Source of the DNA: a virus
Strand: one strand, 5' to 3'
IMG/VR virus record: IMGVR_UViG_3300027976_003597
Span: 1 to 22,252 of that record
DNA length: 22,252 bases
Both the position numbers and the translations under genes were made by a program. The stretch's first letter is position 1. The number at the start of each line of letters is the position of its first letter. The notes under the pieces are model-generated. The model did not search any database, was not told the origin of the DNA, and saw nothing but the letters and a program-made list of their open reading frames with translations. Below are positions 1-5,700 of the stretch, piece by piece.

Positions 1-1812
1 TTTACATATAGGACATGATTCAACCGGATTTGTTTTACTTTTATGAAATTGACATTCTTTATTCCAAGACAACTTACGATTTTTTTTATGCAAAACATGT
101 TCACAATAATCCTGAGATGTATGAGCTAAATTATGGCAAATAGAACAGCAGGAAAAGTCTACAGAGCAATTATGAACAGCAACACCCTCAACAATAAAAG
201 AATTATCTTTATCTACCTCAAGATTAAAAACAGGCTCCGACAATTCAATCTTTTTGATAGATTTAATTGGCACGACCATATATTTATCAGCTTTACGAAA
301 CGGTCTTTTCCTATAAACTCCCTCTACCTGCTTATGCGCAACTACATATTCATTTAAATCCTGAGATGCAGCAGAGCCAATAGAAATAGTATGATGCTCT
401 TTTTTGCCATCCTGTTTAACAGACCTTAGAGTTGAAGGAATACCTAGTCTAGCGAGAATAAATCGAAGCTGATGAGACATCTTCTCAGAACAAGTAGTTC
501 CAGATAAATTATCGTAAACTTTTTGATTTTTATTGTTCGTTATTCGACGACGTGTTCCGTCACCACTCAACCAAGCACCAATAATTTCAGCTTGAACATT
601 TTTGTTCCAATATAAAACCGATCCCGCTATTTCCTTTTGATCGCAGTACTCTCCACAGTACATAAAAAACCATTGTGCTACACTCTCATTATTAAACTTA
701 ACGACAATATTGTTTCTGTTTTTTCTATAATATACTTTGGCGGTTTTCTCGGTATATTCAAACTTGCGATTTAATCGCTCAATAACTTCGTTGGCAATTG
801 AGTTTTCAGAAATACCAAAAGTAAATTCAATTCCTTTTTTATTCCCTTTATACTTAGTGTAATTTCCTTCTGCCAAAAAATATCCAATCAATCTAGCGCT
901 GTCGATATTAGCATCATCATGAGGGATAACTCGATCTGATATGGGGAAACATACCATATCTTCTTTTTGTAGATCAGATGCCTGCTTCCAATAAAATTCA
1001 AAATCTGGTTTTACGGCAGTTTGAGCAGCAATCGTTTGATATGCCCCTGGTTTCATTCTAGGGAAAAATCGTCGAGAGGTTTTAGGAACATCTATTATAT
1101 CACCAGTTATATAACATGTATTTTGTTCTTTTAGTATTAAAAAAGGATGCTCTTTAGTTGCTTTAATAGCGACAGGATTACCCTCCGCTTTAATTTCAAA
1201 TCCTATATCATTTTCTTTATCTAAATGTCGCTGTACATTTAAAACCTCTCTTGGCTCCCCAGTATGAGAGATAACAAAATTACCAGATCGAACATCCTTA
1301 ATTGGACAATAAGTTCCATCGTTCATAAGAACTCTCATATCGCCCGTAAAACAACCCATGGATGTAGAATTTATATATCCCTCTTCAATACCACGAGCTA
1401 ACTTGGGATAAGCAACCTTATCAACTCTAGCAATAATATAAATACCGCCCTGTTTCTTATCGTACCATGAATGTACACATTCACCTCTAGCTTTTTCTAT
1501 ATCATCATTCTGATGATTACAAAAAATAGGAACCCCAATAAATGTATGAGCTGCCTTTTCTAATTCTGATCCAGAAAATAAATCACCATTATCATTGACT
1601 TCATCTTCTCTTATAGCAAAAACTTTTACAAAAAGATGTTCAGGATATTTATCAACAGCAGCTTTTAAATTGAATCCCCCAATCTCTTCCGGAGTAGACT
1701 TGTTTAAAGATGCAGTCTTAATTTGTTTTGGCATCTGAAATACATCCCAGTTTTTAGGAGTATTCAATGCACGAATATTCATTTTGGAATTTATTATAAT
1801 CTTGTCAGTCAT
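1..1812 (-). CDS. Head maturation (prohead) protease, intein-containing, partial at left edge
   Basis: The reading frame is open from an ATG at 1812 to the window edge (604 codons, no stop), so the C-terminus is missing. GAGG lies about 10 bases before the ATG. The host protein is residues 1-153 joined to 549 onward. It matches the phage head-maturation serine protease pattern: a His in a 'VPIFCNH' segment (H100), then GECVHSWYD, a β-strand stretch with GIYIIARVD, and finally STSMG with S151 as the likely nucleophile. Such proteases process scaffold and head proteins inside the prohead. After the intein the host protein continues with a Cys-rich stretch (CCSICH...YCEHV and later CPIC) that looks zinc-binding. 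A 395-residue intein interrupts it right after SMG. FNLK occurs at residues 47-50. Position downstream of the portal matches T4 gene 21 order. The protease call is by motif and context; which Ser is catalytic is inferred. Confidence 0.78.
   Translation of the reverse strand, partial: MTDKIIINSKMNIRALNTPKNWDVFQMPKQIKTASLNKSTPEEIGGFNLKAAVDKYPEHLFVKVFAIREDEVNDNGDLFSGSELEKAAHTFIGVPIFCNHQNDDIEKARGECVHSWYDKKQGGIYIIARVDKVAYPKLARGIEEGYINSTSMGCFTGDMRVLMNDGTYCPIKDVRSGNFVISHTGEPREVLNVQRHLDKENDIGFEIKAEGNPVAIKATKEHPFLILKEQNTCYITGDIIDVPKTSRRFFPRMKPGAYQTIAAQTAVKPDFEFYWKQASDLQKEDMVCFPISDRVIPHDDANIDSARLIGYFLAEGNYTKYKGNKKGIEFTFGISENSIANEVIERLNRKFEYTEKTAKVYYRKNRNNIVVKFNNESVAQWFFMYCGEYCDQKEIAGSVLYWNKNVQAEIIGAWLSGDGTRRRITNNKNQKVYDNLSGTTCSEKMSHQLRFILARLGIPSTLRSVKQDGKKEHHTISIGSAASQDLNEYVVAHKQVEGVYRKRPFRKADKYMVVPIKSIKKIELSEPVFNLEVDKDNSFIVEGVAVHNCSVDFSCCSICHNLAHTSQDYCEHVLHKKNRKLSWNKECQFHKSKTNPVESCPICK
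169..1353 (-). mobile_element. Intein with LAGLIDADG endonuclease in the protease gene
   Basis: Intein of 395 residues (host codons 154-548). It begins with Cys154 (CFTGDMRVLMNDG, block A), has a T-x-x-H block B (TKEH, T219 and H222), and ends FNLEV...SFIVEGVAVHN followed by Cys549 as the +1 extein nucleophile. All class 1 splicing residues (C1, block B T/H, His-Asn, +1 Cys) are present, so splicing should be active. Two LAGLIDADG-type helices are visible, LIGYFLAEG near residue 308 and IIGAWLSGDG near 410, which implies a homing endonuclease. Removal joins STSMG to CSVDF. Boundaries were checked codon by codon. Confidence 0.93.
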
Positions 1813-1924
1813 AGAATTGAGTCCTCGTACAATAACAAAATAACCCTTATTAGGAGTTTCCTAACTTTCTACATACAGATAGTGTGGGTAAAAACCCTTT
1901 TTTTAGATGAAATATAATCTAAAC
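1813..1924 (-). other. Short intergenic spacer before the protease gene
   Basis: There are 112 bases between the small 76-79-aa gene and the protease ATG. The spacer holds the protease ribosome-binding site (GAGG). Read on the plus strand it also holds a 4-bp GGGT/ACCC stem followed by seven T at 1886-1904. That element points the wrong way for the flanking genes. No convincing promoter was seen. Confidence 0.5.
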
Positions 1925-2155
1925 TTAAGAGAGATAGGCTATGACTTCATACTTACCTGATTGCATCTTACACCAACTAATAATAAGCCGACTATTGATG
2001 GACTGTCTAGTATCAAGATTAACTATATCTATTTGCGCTCTTTGATTAGAAGCTCGATCTGATCCACATTCTGCCCCGCCCGATAATAATCCACTCCAAT
2101 CAGTACCGTCTTCTTGAACTGGAACATATCGCATTCTTTTTAAAATATCAAACAT
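1925..2155 (-). CDS. Small hypothetical protein (76 aa)
   Basis: Unrecognised small protein between the 169-aa gene and the protease. The ATG at 2155 gives 76 residues. A TTG at 2164 would add three. Neither start has a good free ribosome-binding site: the nearest AGGGG lies inside the strong hairpin at 2171-2203. Translation may therefore depend on ribosomes finishing the upstream gene, whose TAG stop lies in the same hairpin. The N-terminal half is charged (FDILKRMRY, QEDGTDW). The middle has a Gly/Ser-rich turn (LLSGGAECGSD). The last 40 residues look β-rich (AQIDIVNLD, RLIISW, YEVIAYLS). No transmembrane segment or signal peptide is visible. Its position in the head operon suggests a small virion or assembly protein, but nothing proves a function. 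Confidence 0.55.
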   Translation of the reverse strand: MFDILKRMRYVPVQEDGTDWSGLLSGGAECGSDRASNQRAQIDIVNLDTRQSINSRLIISWCKMQSGKYEVIAYLS

Positions 2156-2170
2156 ATCATTCAATGGATT

Positions 2171-2203
2171 GAAGTACCCCTACGCTTGTCGTAGGGGTAC
2201 TTC
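2171..2203 (-). promoter_or_regulatory. Perfect 13-bp stem, 7-nt loop hairpin at a gene end
   Basis: GAAGTACCCCTAC and its exact reverse complement GTAGGGGTACTTC flank a 7-base loop. The hairpin contains the last codons and the TAG stop of the 169-aa gene and ends just before the start of the next gene. There is no T-tract on either side, so it is not a canonical intrinsic terminator. It could be an mRNA 3'-end stabiliser or processing signal, or it could sequester the AGGGG that would otherwise serve as ribosome-binding site for the downstream small gene. Confidence 0.7.
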
Positions 2204-2689
2204 AAGTTCATTGAGAGAAATACCAGCAGCACCAATTTTGTCAAGACGATTTGGCTCCGAAGACCCCTTAACGTGACGAGGAATTTTAATACGAGCAAGA
2301 TCATCTAAAGTATAATTATGACGATCTGATGGTTGCTTAACTCCCCACCGATCACGACAAAAACTTAATGCACTTATCATTGTCGAAAAATATTCTCCAC
2401 TAGGAGCATAGTGGTTTTTCTGTTTTGCTTTTTCTCTGGGAAGCTTTTTAATTCCTGCAAAAAATCTCTTTTGCAAAGTTTTTGTCATAGCAGGACCAGC
2501 GACCACAAAATAATCAGAGTTAGTAGTATAGTCGTGACCTGACCAACGGTAATAAGCCCCCTGCCCCAGTTGTTCAGTGAATCTCTTCTTTAATTTGGCA
2601 GATTTTTCAGGATATGCTTCTTTCCAATTTATCCCACGATCTCGAATACGACGAGGACCGGCCTCCTTATATTGATGTAAATTAAACAT
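2180..2689 (-). CDS. Hypothetical protein (169 aa), FNL motif at N-terminus
   Basis: Unrecognised basic protein immediately downstream of the portal gene (15-base gap), with GAGGG upstream of its ATG. It begins MFNL, sharing the FNL motif seen in several other proteins of this region. The body is rich in Lys, Arg and aromatics (INWKEAYPEKSAKLKKRF, GAYYRWSGHDYTT, YFVVAGPAMTKTLQKRFF). A compact soluble α/β protein is plausible. The C-terminal part (SDRHNYTLDDLARIKIPRHV, then GISLNELEVPL) ends within a strong hairpin. No membrane segment or catalytic signature is apparent. Position between portal and protease is where T4-like phages keep small prohead core genes, but no sequence likeness to those was recognised. 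Confidence 0.8.
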   Translation of the reverse strand: MFNLHQYKEAGPRRIRDRGINWKEAYPEKSAKLKKRFTEQLGQGAYYRWSGHDYTTNSDYFVVAGPAMTKTLQKRFFAGIKKLPREKAKQKNHYAPSGEYFSTMISALSFCRDRWGVKQPSDRHNYTLDDLARIKIPRHVKGSSEPNRLDKIGAAGISLNELEVPLRQA

Positions 2690-2704
2690 TACCGACCCTC
2701 ACTT

Positions 2705-5700
2705 TTAATAATAAATATCAAAAACCCAACCGATATCCCCTGTCATCTCTGTCTTGGTAAATTCAAAATATTCTCTATCTCCAACATGAGCTACAAGAAA
2801 ATCATTTACCGAAGCAAACTTTACCATTTCTTCGTCTTGCTCCGCTTTTTTCTTATAATTCTTAGAAGCTTCAAGTATATTCTGCTGTATAATATCTCTT
2901 ACTACATTAGCCTGTTCGTTGATTGCATCCTCTTTGAATCTTAAAATACGCCAACCAACTCTAGATAGCTTTTGATCTCGAATGTTATCTCTTTCCTTAA
3001 GATCAGGCCGCTCATGCCACATCTTCCCGTCAGCTTCAACTCCAACACCAATTTTAGGATACGCAAAATCCAACGAGAATGCTTGCTGTTCAGTAGGTAA
3101 CTTTATTTGATACTGAAAAAATGCAGTATGCGGAGTATCAATCTGCTGAATAGTACGCAAAAGTCTTGATTCTAGCTTGGTTAATCTTTTCTGCTCCATA
3201 ACTAATGGCTGCTGTTTCTCGGAAAATGATTTACCCTTACCTTTCTTGTCTATTCTCATCCCACCAGATGCCGCCATAGGAGCTCCTCCTAGAGCGCCGC
3301 CCATTCCTCCTGGAGCGCCGCCCATTCCACCAGGAGCGCCAGGAGCGCCACCCGGAGCCCCTGGCACCATATCTCCCATTCCCATTGTTCCAGGATTAGC
3401 TCCAGCGCCAGCACCGCCGCCGCCCATCGGCGGCATACCTCCCATACCTCCCATACCTCCACCTCCTGCACCTGGACCTCCCATAGCCCCACCAGGAGCA
3501 ACATTCACACTCTCTTGACGAATCTCTTCAATCTCATAATCATAATCCAAATCTAATTCTTCGCAAATAGTACGACCTGAAACTAGTCCCTTATCTTGAG
3601 CCTGTAACAATATTTGAACTCGTGCCGTATTGTCTCGCAGCTTCATGTCATTCCATTTGATCGTAGGATACCGCCAAACTGTATGACCAAGTTCTTTAGT
3701 CTTTTCTTCATCGATAAATCCCTGCATCTGAGCTAACGGCTTAAATACATATTCCTCGATCCAATCGGATAACTCATTCCGCCATGATTCAAGACGACGA
3801 AGTAAAATTTCAACACCAACCTGCGCCGAATTACCCTGAATGGTAATCTTCCCGTTTCTACGAGTTACAAAATATCCAGTTGAAGTCGATACGCAATACA
3901 CTTTACCGTCATATTTTTGTTTTGATAGATTGTGCTTTCGTATAATAGGGAAAGAGCCGTTTGAGAGACGCCCCTTAGATATATGAATTCTCCAAATTCC
4001 ATTTTCCTTACTAAAGCCTCCTTGTTTTTTCTTCTCATCCCAATACAGTCTACTAGCATAACCACAAGAAAAAACAATATGCTGAAAATCATCAGCTAAT
4101 TCTTTTGAAGATGTTGTATATAAATAAGATTCAGTACTAGATGATCTTTTGTGTCCATCACCCTCAAGCATACTTTTTATTAATATTTCTAAATATTCAG
4201 AAGGCAAAGACTTAATCCAATTTGGCAAATATTTTCGCTTCGCTCCTTTACCAAAATTGTTATTCAAAAATTCTACTAGATCTTTATTATGTAAATCAAA
4301 AACATAAGAATCAGGCTCTCTATATTTTCTTTCAGTAAATTTATAGCCAAACTCATTTAATGAAGATTTTATAGAATTGAAAACCTTTTCTTTTTTGCTG
4401 GATTGATAAATGTGAATTCTATTTTTAGCAGAACATCCTTCGCTAATATAATACCCTAACACTTTCAAAAATATTTTCAAATCTACAATCCGACTTCCTA
4501 AATCAATTTCTAAATCATTATCACCTTCTATGACAGGATACTTAATTTTTCCTTGAACAAAATCACAGACACTTCTAGTCCGCATACCATATTTAAGATT
4601 TTCAGCAAATACGTCTCGCCACTCTTGTTTATCCCATCTAGTAAGCATCTTGTGATTATTTGTAACACAAATATCTAGTCTTTTCCCATTAATGCTTACC
4701 ATTTCTCCAGAAAAATCAAATTCAAAAATATCATGTGGCTGTTCATATTTACAAATATCTGTGTTTTTATCAAATACACAAACTTCATCTTCTTCGTATA
4801 TAAGGTCTTTAAAAAACTTAAATCCACTATCTGTAAGAACTTCTGTTCGTTCATCATGGCAACTATAACCCGCCATTTCCCCGTTCAAAATGGCTTGATT
4901 AAGCATAACGCCGTCTAGAATCTCTTTACCGATTTGTTCCATTTCAGCACTAATATTATGAATCTTACCTGTGTTACCCTGAATAGCAATGCGCCCATTT
5001 CGTTCGGTAACAAAAAATCCAGTAGATGTTTCAAAACACCATACCTTACCCTTATAGCGAAGGGGCTTAATGTGACTATCTTTAACTCTAGAAAATCTCC
5101 CCTTTCCACTTTCACTCAAACTACAGTTAATAACATATTGCTTGTCTTCTTTTTTGAATCTACTTTTTGTAGGAGAATAACCAGCCTTAAACATAATCTC
5201 TAACAAATCATTTGCTAATTGCTCACTATTAGTTCCTATTTGTACGTACTCGGTATTTTTGTGCTCTTGATAGGCACCATCACCATTACAAAAGGCTCGA
5301 ATAAAAATACGCAATTTATCTACTGATAAATTCTTAATAAAATTCGGGACTCTCTTTGTAAAAGAATTTTCTCCAAACCAATCTTTAATTTGTTTAGCAA
5401 CATCTTTTTTAAGAATATTCCAGGTAGTTACTCTTCCTTCATATTCATATTTATGAAACTCAAAACCTGATGCATCCATTGTTATATCAATATCATCGCA
5501 ATAGTCACTGTTTTTTATAGGACATTGAGCAATTGAAACAATATAACGACGTTTATCTTCTTTGTACTCCGTATGTCCCTCAGATACATAATATCCAGCA
5601 AAAGACATAAATTCATCAATAGGAACCTGATATCCCGCAACGTCTACATGCTCTAAACTCTCAGTTGATAAATATTCAGCAATAGCAGTAACATATCTAT

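Noticed and set aside
217-231. FNL inside the protease intein (PVFNLEV)
   Set aside because: It is the normal intein block F pattern (V-[FY]-[ND]-L), not the recurring virion motif.
1886-1904. GGGT-AAAA-ACCC followed by seven T on the plus strand, terminator-like
   Set aside because: The stem is only 4 bp and it faces the plus strand, where no gene is supported.
2171-2203. Hairpin as a canonical rho-independent terminator
   Set aside because: No T-tract follows the stem on either strand.
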